Shown here one piece after another: positions 37,632-50,435 of a stretch of 64,000 bases of DNA. Each line of letters starts with the position of its first letter. Within the stretch, counting starts at the first letter, position 1. This DNA is from Oscarella lobularis (Eukaryota > Porifera > Homoscleromorpha > Homosclerophorida > Oscarellidae), in NCBI RefSeq assembly GCF_947507565.1, contig NC_089178.1:1860001-1924000 (forward strand), read 5' to 3'. Both the position numbers and the translations under genes were made by a program. The notes beneath the pieces are model-generated. The model was given only the letters and a program-made list of their open reading frames with translations, made no database searches and was not told the origin of the DNA.

Positions 37632-38275
37632 CCCAACGTCGCCTAGAGTACAGTAAACGAGCATTTAGTGCCGTGCCTTGGTAGAGCGCCAATAGTGGGA
37701 GGAGCTAACGCATTACGAATTAACGTCCCACGGCAACAATGCGACCGACCGACCGCGTCCGTCTGCGTGCATCACCTCTGAACCCCTGTGGTTGTTCGGT
37801 CTCCTCCGACTCAAAAAAAAAAAACTGTACGATACGATGCACGGCGAGGCTTTGCGTTTGGGGAGTCCCCGCAATGCGGAAAACTTCTGATACACGATAA
37901 AATCAGGCAAAAGTGTTTAGCGCGTAAACGGTGTACGTCTGAGCGCGGAGTAGAGATCTTCGAGGAGGTTATAGTTACGTTCGCGTTCACGGTTTTGTAG
38001 TCGTCTCCTACCTTAGGTGAACCAGCAAAGCAACGAAGAGTGACAGATGGCGAAGACAATTGAAATCCTCAGGCAACGCACTCTAAACAATACCATACAA
38101 TATTTCCTGACGTAGATGAGAACCCTGCTTTTACACATGTACTTCCGTACTGCATCCTGGTTCACTGGAGTTGTTCAGTGCACTTGGTTCCTCTAACAGA
38201 AGTTTTCTCAAAAGATCTTAAGAATGTTACTTAGTATCCTCAACGTAAAAATGCGGTGTGCATGGCGAAGGAGAC
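37632..38275. other. upstream region of giant gene B
   Basis: No supported gene. Contains a poly-A tract at 37814-37825 and sequence related to the region upstream of copy A. I looked on the minus strand for missing KAT2 exons and saw none. Confidence 0.5.
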
Positions 38276-38277
38276 TG

Positions 38278-38357
38278 CAAAGAAAGAAAGAAAGAAAGAA
38301 AGAAAGAAAAGAAAGAAAGAAAGAAAGAAAAGAAAGAAAGAAAGAAAGGAAGAAAGT
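38278..38357 (+). repeat. (GAAA)n microsatellite
   Basis: Imperfect GAAA tetranucleotide repeat of about 80 bp that marks the left border of the 45-bp minisatellite. Confidence 0.95.
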
Positions 38358-38504
38358 CAAACGTCAGTTTGCTTGCAGAGCCTGCAGGCGGTATATATAT
38401 TTCGTCAAGTGTTCGTACTCCGCCTGCAGGCGGTATATATATTCCGTCAAGCGTTCGTACTCCGCCTGTAAGCGGTATATATATTCCGTCAGGCGTTGTT
38501 CGTA

Positions 38505-38669
38505 CCGTATTTACTCTAATAAAAGCCGCCTTCTAATAAACGCCGCTCTATGAACAACTTTCCTACAGACCCTTTCTAAAGCGCTTAAGAGCGCAAAAGA
38601 ATAAATTTTGGTTTTGAAATGCAATCCCGAAACATATTGACGCCGCGGCTTTTATTAGAGTAAATACGG
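38505..38669. mobile_element. MITE inserted in the minisatellite
   Basis: About 165 bp with long perfect terminal inverted repeats beginning CCGTATTTACTCTAATAAAA. It is flanked by TA on both sides (or GTAC, as the flank is ambiguous) and splits one 45-bp unit cleanly: removing the element and one flank restores GTTCGTACTCCGCC. This fits a non-autonomous TA-target DNA transposon. It has no coding capacity. Confidence 0.85.
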
Positions 38670-41600
38670 TACTCCGCCTCCATGCGGTATATATATTCCG
38701 TCACGCGTTCTCCGTACTCCGCCGGTAGGCGGTATATACAGTGTATATTCCGTCAGGTATTGTTCGTACTCCGCCGGCAAGCGGTATATATATTCCGTCA
38801 GACGTTGTTCGTACTCCGCCGGTAGGCGGTATATATGTTCCGTCAGGCGGCGTTCGTACTCCGCCGGTAGGCGGTATATATATTCCGTCAGGCGTCGTTC
38901 GTACTCTTCCGGCAGGCGGTATATATATTCCGTCAGGCTGTGTTCGTACTCTGCCTGCAGGCGGTATATATATTCCGTCAGGCGGCGTTCGTACTCTGCC
39001 TGCAGGCGGTATATATATTCCGTCAGGCGGCGTTCGTACTCCGCCTGCAGGCGGTATATATATTCCTTCAGGCAGTGTTCGTACTCAATAGGCAGGCGGT
39101 ATATATATTCCGTCAGGCGGTGTTCGTACTCTGCCTGCAGGCGGTATATATATTGCGTCAGGCGGCGTTCGTACTCCGCCGGTAGACGGTATATATATTG
39201 CGTCAGGCGGCGTTCGTACTCCTCCGGCAGGCGGTATATATATTTCGTCAGGCGTTGTTCGTACTCCTCCGGCAGGCGGTATATATATTTCGTCCGGCGG
39301 TGTTCGTACTCTTCCGGCAGGCGGTATAGATATTCCGTCAGGCGGTGTTCGTACTCTGCCGGCAGGCGGTATATATATTCCGTCAGGCGGCGTTCGTACT
39401 CTGCCTGCAGGCGGTATATATATTCCGTCAGGCGGTGTTCGTACTCTGCCTGCAGGCGGTATATATATTCCGTCAGGCGGTGTTCGTACTCTGCCTGCAG
39501 GCGGTATATATATTCCGTCAGGCGGCGTTCGTACTCCTCAGGTAGCCCGTATATATGTTCCGTCAGGCGGTGTTCGTTCACTACCGGCAGGCGGTATATA
39601 TATTTCGTCAGCGGATGTTCGTACTCCGCCTGCAGGCGGTGTATATATTTCGTCAGGCGGTTTTCGTACTCTTCCGGCAGGCGGTATAGATATTCCGTCA
39701 GGCGGTGTTCGTACTCTGCCGGCAGGCGGTATAAATATCTCGTCAGGCGGCGTTCGTACTCCTCCGGCAGGCGGTATATATATTCCGTCAGGCGGCGTTC
39801 GTACTCCTCCGGTAGGCGGTATATATTCCGTCAGGCGGCGTTCGTACTCCGCCGGTAGGCGGTATATATATTCCGTCAGGCGTCGTTCGTACTCCGCCTT
39901 CAGGCGGTATATATATTCAGTCAGGTGGTGTTTGTACTCCGCCTCCAGGCGGTATATATATTCCGTCAGGCGGCGTTCGTACTCCGCCGGTAGGCGGTAT
40001 ATATATTCCGTCAGGCGTCGTTCGTACTCCGCCTTCAGGCGGTATATATATTCAGTCAGGTGGTGTTCGTACTCCGCCTCCAGGCGGTATATATATTCCG
40101 TCAGGCGGCGTTCGTACTCCGCCGGTAGGCGGTATATATATTCCGTGAGGCACTGTTCGTACTCCTCCGGCAGGCGGTATATATATTTCGTCCGGCGATG
40201 TTCGTACTCTTCCGGCAGGCGGTATATATATTTCGTCCGGCGGTGTTCGTACTCTTCCGGCAGGCGGTATATAAATTTCGTCAGGCGGTGTTCGTACTCT
40301 TCCGGCAGGCGGTATATATATTCAGTCAGGCGGTGTTCGTACTCCGCGTGCAGGCGGTATATATATTTCGTCCGGCGTTGTTCGTACTCCGCCTCCATGC
40401 GGTATATATTTTCCGTCAGGCGTTGTTCGTACTCCTCCGGTAGGCGGTATAGATATTCCGTCAGCCGTTGTTTGTACTCCTCCGGCAGGCGGTATATATG
40501 TTCCGTCAGGCGGCGTTCGTACTCCGCCGGTAGGCGGTATATATATTCCGTCAGGCGTCGTTCGTACTCCTCCGGCATGCGAAATATATAATTCGTCAGG
40601 CATTGTTCGTACTCCGCCGGTAGGCGATATATATATTGCGTCAAGCGGCGTTTGTACTCCGCCTGCAGGCGGTATATATATTCCTTCAGGCAGTGTTCGT
40701 ACTCAACAGGCAGGCGGTATATATTCCGTCAGTCGTACTCTGCCTGCAGGCGGTATATATATTCCGTCAGGCGGCGTTCGTACTCCTCCGGTAGGCCGTA
40801 TATATGTTCCGTCAGGTGGTGTTCGTTCACTACCGGCAGGCGGTATATATATTCCGTCAGGCGTTCGTACTCCGCCTGTAAGCGGTATATATATTCCGTC
40901 AGGCGTTGTTCGTACTCCTCCGGTAGGCGGTATATATATTCCGTCAGGCGTCGTTCGTACTCCTCCGGCAGGCGGTATATATATTCCGTCAGGCGTCGTT
41001 CGTACTCCTCCGGCAGGCGGTATATATATTCCGTCAGGCGTCGTTCGTACTCCGCCTTCAGGCGGTATATATATTCAGTCAGGTGGTGTTCGTACTCCGC
41101 CTCCAGGCGTTATATATATTCCGTCAGGCGGCGTTCGTACTCCGCCGGTAGGCGGTATATATATTCCGTGAGGCATTGTTCGTACTCCTCCGGCAGGCGG
41201 TATATATATTTCGTCCGGCGGTGTTCGTACTCTTCCGGCAGGCGGTATATAAATTTCGTCAGGTGGTGTTCGTACTCTTCCGGCAGGCGGTATATATATT
41301 CAGTCAGGCGGTGTTCGTACTCCGCGTGCAGGCGGTATATATATTTCGTCCGGCGGTGTTCGTACTCTTCCGGCAGGCGGTATATATATTGCGTCACGCG
41401 GCGTTCGTACTCCGCCTGTAAGCGGTATATATATTCCGTCAGGCGTTGTTCGTACTCCGCCTCCATGCGGTATATATTTTCCGTCAGGCGTTGTTCGTAC
41501 TCCTCCGGTAGGCGGTATAGATATTCCGTCAGCCGTTGCTTGTACTCCTCCGGCAGGCGGTATATATGTTCCGTCAGTCGGCGTTCGTACTCCGCCGGTA

Positions 41601-43139
41601 GGCGGTATATATATTCCGTCAGTCGGCGTTCGTACTCCGCCGGTAGGCGGTATATATATTCCGTCAGGCGTCGTTCGTACTCCTCCGGCATGCGAAATAT
41701 ATAATTCGTCAGGCATTGTTCGTACTCCGCCGGTAGGCGAAATATATATTGCGTCAAGCGGCGTTCGTACTCCGCCTGCAGGCGGTATATATATTCCTTC
41801 AGGCAGTGTTCGTACTCAACAGGCAGGCGGTATATATATTCCGTCAGGCGTCGTTCGTACTCCTCCGGCAGGCGGTATATATATTCCGTCAGGCGTCGTT
41901 CGTACTCCTCCGGCAGGCGGTATATATATTCCGTCAGGCGTCGTTCGTACTCCGCCTTCAGGCGGTATATATATTCATTCAGGTGGTGTTCGTACTCCGC
42001 CGGTAGGCGGTATATATATTTCGTCAGGCGGTGTTCGTACTCCTCCGACAGGCGGTATATATATTTCGTCGTGCGGTGCTCGTACTCCTCCGGCAGGCGG
42101 TATATATATTTCGTCAGGCGTTGTTCGTACTCCTCCGGCAGGCGGTATATATATTTCGTCAGGCGTTGTTCGTACTCCTCCGGCAGGCGGTATATATATT
42201 TCAACCTGCGGTGTTCGTACTCTTCCGGCAGGCGGTATATATATTTCGTCAGGCGGTGTTCGTACTCTTCCGGCAGGTGGTATATATATTCCGTCAGGCG
42301 GCGGTCGTACTCCGCCAGTAGGCGGTATATATATTCCGTCACGCGTTGTTCGTACTCCGCCGGTAGGCGGTATATATATTACGTCAGGTATTGTTCGTAT
42401 TCCGCCGGCAAGCGGCATATATATTCCGTCAGACGTTGTTCGTACTCCTCCGGCAGGCGGTATATATATTTCGTCCGGCGGTGTTCGGACTCTTCCGGCA
42501 GGCAGTATATATATTTCGTCAGGCGGTGTTCGTACTCCTCCAGCAGGCGGTATGTATTTCATAAGGCGTTGTTCGTACTCCTCCGGCAGTATATATATTT
42601 CGTCCGGCGGTGTTCGTACTCCTCCGGCAGGCGGTATATATGTTCCGTCAGGCGGCGTTCATACTCCGCCGGTAGGCGGTATATATACTCCGTCAGGCGT
42701 CGTTCGTACTCCTCCGGCAGGCGGTATATATATTCCGTCAGGCGTCGTTCGTACTCCTCCGGCAGGCGGTATATATATTCCGTCAGGCGTCGTTCGTACT
42801 CCTCCGGCAGGCGGTATATATATTTCGTCAGGCGTCGTTCGTACTCCGCCTTTTCAGGCGATATATATATTCAGTCAGGCGGTGTTCGTACTCCGCCGGT
42901 AGGCGCTATATATATTCCGTCAGGCGTCGTTCGTACTCCTCCGGCAGGCGGTATATATATTTCGTCAGGCGGTGTTCGTACTCTTCCGGCAGGCGGTATA
43001 TATATTCCGTCAGACTGTGTTCGTACTCCGCCTGCAAGCGGTATATATATTCAGTCAGGCGGTGTTCGTACTCCGCGTGCAGGCGGTATATATATTTCGT
43101 CAGGCGGCGTTCGTACTCCGCCGGTAGGCGGTATATATA

Positions 43140-44140
43140 TTCCGTGAGGCATTGTTCGTACTCCTCCGGCAGGCAGTATATATATTCCGTCAGGCACTGT
43201 TTGTACTCCGCCGGTAGACGGTATATATATTTCGTCAGGCGGTGTTCGTACTCCTCCGGCAGGCGGTATATATATTCCGTCAGGCGTCGTTCGTACTCCG
43301 CCGGCAGGCGAAATATATATTCCGTCAGGCGTTGTTCATACTCCTGCGGCAGGCGGTATATTTTTCTCGTCAGGCTGTGTTCGTACTCCTCCGACAGGCG
43401 GTATATATATTCCGTCAGACGGCGTTCGTACTCCGCCGGTAGACGGTATATATTCCGTCAGGCGTTGTTCGTACTCCGCCTGCAGGCGGTATATATATTC
43501 CGTCAGGCGTTCGTACTCCGCCGGTAAGCGGTATTTGTACTCCGCCTCCACGCGGTATATATTTTCGGTCAGGCGTTGTACGTACTCCTCCGGCAGGCGG
43601 TATATATATTTCGTCAGGCGTTGTTTGTACTCTTCCGGAAGGCGGTATATATATTCCGTCAGGCGGCGTTCGTACACCTCCGGCAGGCGGTATATATATT
43701 CCGTCAGGCTGTGTTCGTACTCTTCCGGCAGGCGGTATATATATATTCCGTCAGGCGGCGTTCATACTCCGCCGGTAGGCGGTATATATATTTCGCCAGG
43801 CGGTGTTCGTACTCCTCCGGCAGGCGGTATATATATTCAGTCAGGCGGTGTTCGTACTCCGCGTGCAGGCGGTATATATATTTCGTCAGGCGGTGTTCGT
43901 ACTCCGCCTCCAGGCGGTAAATATATTCCGTCAGGCACTGTTTGTACTCCGCCGGTACACGGTATATATATTGCGTCAGGCGGCGTTCGTACTCCGCCGG
44001 CAGGCGGTATATATATTCCGTCAGGCGTTGTTCGTACTCCGCCGGTAGGCGGTATATATATTCCGTCAGGCATCGTTCGTACTCCGCCGGCAAGCGGTAT
44101 ATATATTCCGTCAGGCGTTGTTCATACTCCTGCGGCAGGC
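43140..44140. repeat. higher-order duplication inside the minisatellite
   Basis: About 1 kb of array (roughly 22 units) reappears almost base for base 2,042 bp downstream at about 45182-46182, with the same unit variants in the same order. A second block at about 42550-42900 is repeated near 44231-44580 (offset about 1,681 bp), and a 360-bp (8-unit) block repeats around 47540/47900. Confidence 0.8.
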
Positions 44141-47100
44141 GGTATATATATTTCGTCCGGCGGTGTTCGGACTCTTCCGGCAGGCAGTATATATATTTCG
44201 TCAGGCGGTGTTCGTACTCCTCCAGCAGGCGGTATGTATTTCATAAGGCGTTGTTCGTACTCCTCCGGCAGTATATATATTTCGTCCGGCGGTGTTCGTA
44301 CTCCTCCGGCAGGCGGTATATATGTTCCGTCAGGCGGCGTTCATACTCCGCCGGTAGGCGGTATATATACTCCGTCAGGCGTCGTTCGTACTCCTCCGGC
44401 AGGCGGTATATATATTCCGTCAGGCGTCGTTCGTACTCCTCCGGCAGGCGGTATATATATTCCGTCAGGCGTCGTTCGTACTCCTCCGGCAGGCGGTATA
44501 TATATTTCGTCAGGCGTCGTTCGTACTCCGCCTTTTCAGGCGATATATATATTCAGTCAGGCGGTGTTCGTACTCCGCCGGTAGGCGCTATATATATTCC
44601 GTCAGGCGTCGTTCGTACTCCTCCGGCAGGCGGTATATATATTCCGTCAGGCGTCGTTCGTACTCCTCCGGCAGGCGGTATATATATTTCGTCAGGCGTC
44701 GTTCGTACTCCGCCTTTTCAGGCGATATATATATTCAGTCAGGCGGTGTTCGTACTCCGCCGGTAGGCGCTATATATATTCCGTCAGGCGTCGTTCGTAC
44801 TCCGCTGGTAGGCGGTATATATATTCCGTCAGGCGTCGTTCGTACTCCTCCGGCAGGCGGTATATATATTTCGTCAGGCGGTGTTCGTACTCTTCCGGCA
44901 GGTGGTATATATTCCGTCAGGCGGCGTTCGTACTCCGCCGGTAGGCGGTATATATATTCAGTCAGGCGGTGTTCGTACTCCGCGTGCAGGCGGTATATAT
45001 ATTCCGTCAGGCGTCGTTCATACTCCTCCGGCAGGCGGTATATATATTTCGTCAGGCGGTGTTCGTACTCTTCCGGCAGGCGGTATATATATTCCGTCAG
45101 ACTGTGTTCGTACTCCGCCTGCAAGCGGTATATATATTCAGTCAGGCGGTGTTCGTACTCCTCCGGTAGGCCGTATATATATTCCGTGAGGCATTGTTCG
45201 TACTCCTCCGGCAGGCAGTATATATATTCCGTCAGGCACTGTTTGTACTCCGCCGGTAGACGGTATATATATTTCGTCAGGCGGTGTTCGTACTCCTCCG
45301 GCAGGCGGTATATATATTCCGTCAGGCGTCGTTCGTACTCCGCCGGCAGGCGAAATATATATTCCGTCAGGCGTTGTTCATACTCCTGCGGCAGGCGGTA
45401 TATTTTTCTCGTCAGGCTGTGTTCGTACTCCTCCGACAGGCGGTATATATATTCCGTCAGACGGCGTTCGTACTCCGCCGGTAGACGGTATATATTCCGT
45501 CAGGCGTTGTTCGTACTCCGCCTGCAGGCGGTATATATATTCCGTCAGGCGTTCGTACTCCGCCGGTAAGCGGTATTTGTACTCCGCCTCCACGCGGTAT
45601 ATATTTTCGGTCAGGCGTTGTACGTACTCCTCCGGCAGGCGGTATATATATTTCGTCAGGCGTTGTTTGTACTCTTCCGGAAGGCGGTATATATATTCCG
45701 TCAGGCGGCGTTCGTACACCTCCGGCAGGCGGTATATATATTCCGTCAGGCTGTGTTCGTACTCTTCCGGCAGGCGGTATATATATATTCCGTCAGGCGG
45801 CGTTCATACTCCGCCGGTAGGCGGTATATATATTTCGCCAGGCGGTGTTCGTACTCCTCCGGCAGGCGGTATATATATTCAGTCAGGCGGTGTTCGTACT
45901 CCGCGTGCAGGCGGTATATATATTTCGTCAGGCGGTGTTCGTACTCCGCCTCCAGGCGGTAAATATATTCCGTCAGGCACTGTTTGTACTCCGCCGGTAC
46001 ACGGTATATATATTGCGTCAGGCGGCGTTCGTACTCCGCCGGCAGGCGGTATATATATTCCGTCAGGCGTTGTTCGTACTCCGCCGGTAGGCGGTATATA
46101 TATTCCGTCAGGCGTCGTTCGTACTCCGCCGGCAAGCGGTATATATATTCCGTCAGGCGTTGTTGATACTCCTGCGGCAGGCGGTATATTTTTCTCGTCA
46201 GGCTGTGTTCGTACTCCTCCGACAGGCGGTATATATATTCCGTCAGACGGCGTTCGTACTCCGCCGGTAGGCGGTATATATTCCGTCAGGCGTTGTTCGT
46301 ACTCCGCCTGCAGGCGGTATATATATTCCGTCAGGCGTTCGTACTCCGCCGGTAAGCGGTATTTGTACTCCGCCTCCACGCGGTATATATTTTCGGTCAG
46401 GCGTTGTACGTACTCCTCCGGCAGGCGGTATATATATTTCGTCAGGCGTTGTTCGTACTCTTCCGGAAGGCGGTACATATATTCCGTCAGGCGACGTTCG
46501 TACTCCTCCGGCATGGGAAATATATAATTCGTCAGGCATTGTTCGTACTACGCCGGTAGGCGGTATATATATTTCGTCCGGCGGTGTTCGTACTCCGCCG
46601 ATAGGCGGTATATATATTGCGTCAGGCGGCGTTCGTACTCCGCCTGCAGGCGGTATATATATTCCGTCAGGCGTCGTTCGTACTCCGCCGGCAGGCGGTA
46701 TATATATTTCATAAGGCGTTGTTCGTACTCCTCCGGCAGTATATATATTTCGTCCGGTGGTGTTCGTACTCCGCCGGAAGGCGGTATATATATTCCGTCA
46801 GGCGTTGTTCGTACTCCGCCGGTAGGCGGTATATATATTCCGTCAGGCGTTGTTCGTACTCCTCCGGCAGGCGGTATATATATTTCGTCAGGCGGTGTTC
46901 GTACTATTCCGGCAGGCGGTATATATATTCCGTCAGGCGGCGTTCGTACTCCGCCGGTAGGCGGTATATATATTACGTCACGCGTTGTTCGTACTCCGCC
47001 GGTAGGCGGTATATATATTACGTCACGCGTTGTTCGTACTCCGCCGGTAGGCGGTATATATATTCCGTGAGGCATTGTTCGTACTCCTCCGGCAGGCAGT

Positions 47101-49395
47101 ATATATATTTCGTCAGGCGTTGTTCGTACTCCTCCGGCAGGCGGTATATATATTTCGTCCGGCGGTGTTCGGACTCTTCCGGCAGGCGGTGTTCGTACTC
47201 TTCCGGAAGGCGGTATATATATTCCGTCAGGCACTGTTTGTACTCCGCCGGTAGACGGTATATATATTTCGTCAGGCGGTGTTCGTACTCTTCCGGCAGG
47301 CGGTATATATATTCCGTCAGGCGTCGTTCGTACTCCGCCGGCAGGCGGTGTATATATTCCGTCAGGCGTCGTTCGTACACCTCCGGCAGGCGAAATATAT
47401 ATTCCGTCAGGCTGTGTTCGTACTCTTCCGGCAGACGGTATATATATTCCGTCAGGCGGCGTTCATACTCCGCCGGTAGGCGGTATATATATTTCGCCAG
47501 GCGGTGTTCGTACTCCTCCGGCAGGCGGTATATATATTCAGTCAGGCGGTGTTCGTACTCCGCGTGCAGGCGGTATATATATTTCGTCAGGCGGTGTTCG
47601 TACTCCGCCTCCAGGCGGTAAATATATTCCGTCAGGCACTGTTTGTACTCCGCCGGTAGTCGGTATATATATTGCGTCAGGCGGCGTTCGTACTCCGCCT
47701 GCAGGCGGTATATATATTCCGTCAGGCGTTGTTCGTACTCCCCCGGTAGGCGGTATATATATTCCGTCAGGCATCGTTCGTACTCCGCCGGCAAGCGGTA
47801 TATATATTCCGTCAGGCGTTGTTCATACTCCTGCGGCAGGCGGTATATTTTTCTCGTCAGGCTGTGTTCGTACTCCTCTGACAGGCGGTATATATATTCA
47901 GTCAGGCGGTGTTCGTACTCCGCGTGCAGGCGGTATATATATTTCGTCAGGCGGTGTTCGTACTCCGCCTCCAGGCGGTAAATATATTCCGTCAGGCACT
48001 GTTTGTACTCCGCCGGTAGTCGGTATATATATTGCGTCAGGCGGCGTTCGTACTCCGCCTGCAGGCGGTATATATATTCCGTCAGGCGTTGTTCGTACTC
48101 CCCCGGTAGGCGGTATATATATTCCGTCAGGCATCGTTCGTACTCCGCCGGCAAGCGGTATATATTCCGTCAGGCGTTGTTCGTACTCCGCCTGCAGGCG
48201 GTATATATATTCCGTCAGGCGTTCGTACTCCGCCGGTAAGCGGTATTTGTACTCCGCCTCCACGCGGTATATATTTTCGGTCAGGCGTTGTACGTACTCC
48301 TCCGGCAGGCGGTATATATATTTCGTCAGGCGTTGTTCATACTCCTGCGGCAGGCGGTATATTTTTCTCGTCAGGCTGTGTTCGTACTCCTCCGACAGGC
48401 GGTATACATATTCCGTCAGGCGGCGTTCGTACTCCGCCGGTAGGCGGTATATATATTTCGTCAGGCGGTGTTCGTACTCCTCCGGTAGGCGGTATATATA
48501 TTTCGTCAGGCGGTGTTCGTACTCTTCCGGCAGGCGGTATATATATTTCGTCAGGCGGTGTTCGTACTCTTCCGGCAGGCGGTATATATATTGCGTCAGG
48601 CGGCGTTCGTATTCCGCCGGTAGGCGGTATATATATTGCGTCAGGCGGCGTTCGTACTCCGCCTGCAGGCGGTATATATATTCCTTCAGGCAGTGTTCGT
48701 ACTCAACAGGCAGGCGGTATATATATTTCGTCAGGCGGTGTTCATACTCTGCCTGCAGGCGGTATATATATTCCGTCAGGCGGCGTTCGTACTCTGCCTG
48801 CAGGCGGTATATATATTCCGTCAGGCGGCGTTCGTACTCCTCCGGTAGGCCGTATATATGTTCCGTCAGGCGGTGTTCGTTCACTACCGGCAGGCGGTAT
48901 ATATATTTCGTCAGCGGATGTTCGTACTCCGCCTGCAGGCGGTGTATATATTTCGTCAGGCGGTGTTCGTACTCCTCCGGCCGGCGGTCTATATATTCCG
49001 TCAGGCGGTGTTCGTACTCCGCCTACAGGCGGTATATATATTCCGTCAGGCGGTTTTCGTACTTTTCCGGCAGGCGGTATAGATATTCCGTCAGGCGGTG
49101 TTCGTACTCTGCCTGCAGGCGGTATATATATTTCGTCAAGTGTTCGTACTCCGCCTGCAGGCGGTATATATTTTCCGTCAAGCGTTCTTCGTACTCCGCC
49201 TCCATGCGGTATATATTTTCCGTCAAGCGTTGTTCGTACTCCTCTGGTAGGCGGCATAGATATTCCGTCTGGCGTTCGTACTCCGCCGGTAAGCGGTATA
49301 CATATTCCGTCAGGCGTTGTTCGTACTCCTCCGGCAGGCGGTATATATGTTTCGTCAGGCGGTGTTTGTACTCTTCCGGCAGGCAGTATATATAA

Positions 49396-50435
49396 GGAAA
49401 AGGCTGAAATCATGTTTCGTTATATGATTTCATATATCATATGAGACTACTAAAATCGCAATTTTATTTAATAGCCTTTGGGGAGAGTTTCCAACTCCCT
49501 TCTATCCTAGCCACGAGCTCTTGCTCCTGCTACTGATAAGTATATGGAAACGCTGGGTATATATATAACAACCCTGCCGGGGTCACTTCGACTGCAGCTA
49601 TTCACCAACCAAAAACACTCTCAATCGGCCGCAAATACATTTCTGACAACAACCACAAACGAATTTTGTCGCAAATCAATCTAGAAACGCGAAAAAATGG
49701 AGAATATAACGCGTGCTACGTACGAAAGGCACGCCCTGTCACGCTACATATGACGTCAGTTGAATGCAACAAAATGCTTCATAGGAACAAGTAGAGGCAA
49801 AGAATTCGCCGCGAAGTGCATTGTGGGTCTATTCTAAAGACAATCAGTCGCCATTTAGAGGCGAAAAGCAAACGGATGCGAAGTTACGACGATATGCTTG
49901 ATCAGCAAAATCTAGGTGATATGTGCCGCTTCTATAAACAGACAGCGAAACGCGCGCTACGCGGATCAGACCAGAGATAATATTATCTCTGATCAGACGC
50001 TACATGTACCGGCGCGCCGCGCGCAGGCACTCGTTGACTGAGTACCGGCGCGCCGCGCGCAGGCACTCGTTGACTGAGTACCGGCGCGCCGCGCGCAGAC
50101 ACTCGTTGACTGAGTACTGGCGCGCCGCGCGCAGTCATTCGTTGACGAGTACTGGCGCGCCGAGCGCAGGCACTCATTGACTGAATACGCGCGCTGCGCG
50201 CTGTCTCTCGTCAAATTACCTAACTACAGACAAATAAATTAGGTCAAAATTTCTCCAAAGACAAATTTCGTTATAAGGAAAAGGCTGAAATTATGTTTTC
50301 AACCTTCCGAGTATACATTTATATACTCCGGGCGAAGGACGGCTCCCTGAGTATATAAATATATTTCCTCCTTGTAGAAATTAATAAGGAAAAGGCTGAA
50401 ATCATGCTTTCAACCGTCCTCCTTGTAGAAATTAA
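49396..50435. repeat. repeat-rich interval with a recurrent 21-bp word
   Basis: AAGGAAAAGGCTGAAATCATG or a one-base variant occurs at about 49394, 50276 and 50388, each next to AT-rich palindromic DNA. TCCTCCTTGTAGAAATTAAT is directly repeated on both sides of the third copy, as a target duplication or local slippage would leave. A 20-bp perfect palindrome (CAGAGATAATATTATCTCTG) lies near 49973-49992. No gene is supported between 49540 and 49990. Confidence 0.65.
50007..50190. repeat. five-copy 36-bp GC-rich minisatellite
   Basis: Five tandem copies of a unit of about 36 bp with core GGCGCGCCGCGCGCAGGCAC followed by TCGTTGACTGA. The first three are nearly identical, the last two more diverged, and a degraded sixth copy follows to about 50210. 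Confidence 0.9.

Larger units (their letters stand above)
38380..49395. repeat. about 240-copy 45-bp minisatellite
   Basis: A unit of about 45 bp, with core GGCGGTATATATATTCCGTC then AGGCGTCGTTCGTACTCC and a variable CCGGTA/CCGGCA/TGCA segment, repeats for 11 kb. Copies differ by a few bases; a minority are shorter or longer by a few bases. Because the unit is a multiple of three and one orientation set lacks stops, five of six frames are open over long distances. The minus-strand product would be LTEYIYRLPEEYERR repeated, the plus-strand products IYIPSGVVRTPPAGG, SVRRRSYSSGRRYIY and similar. I treat it as non-coding satellite DNA. Many junctions contain a CCGCC/GGCGG inverted repeat, sometimes a perfect CCGCCTGCAGGCGG palindrome. 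It lies between giant gene B and the broken KAT2 gene. Confidence 0.95.

Noticed and set aside
38380-49395. CRISPR array
   Set aside because: The whole 45-bp unit repeats without unique spacers, the host is eukaryotic and no cas genes are present.
38224-49413. Dozens of long open frames (up to about 410 codons) on both strands in the minisatellite
   Set aside because: They follow automatically from a stop-free 45-bp unit, overlap each other in five frames, are broken by small indels, and lack any non-repeat start or end domain.
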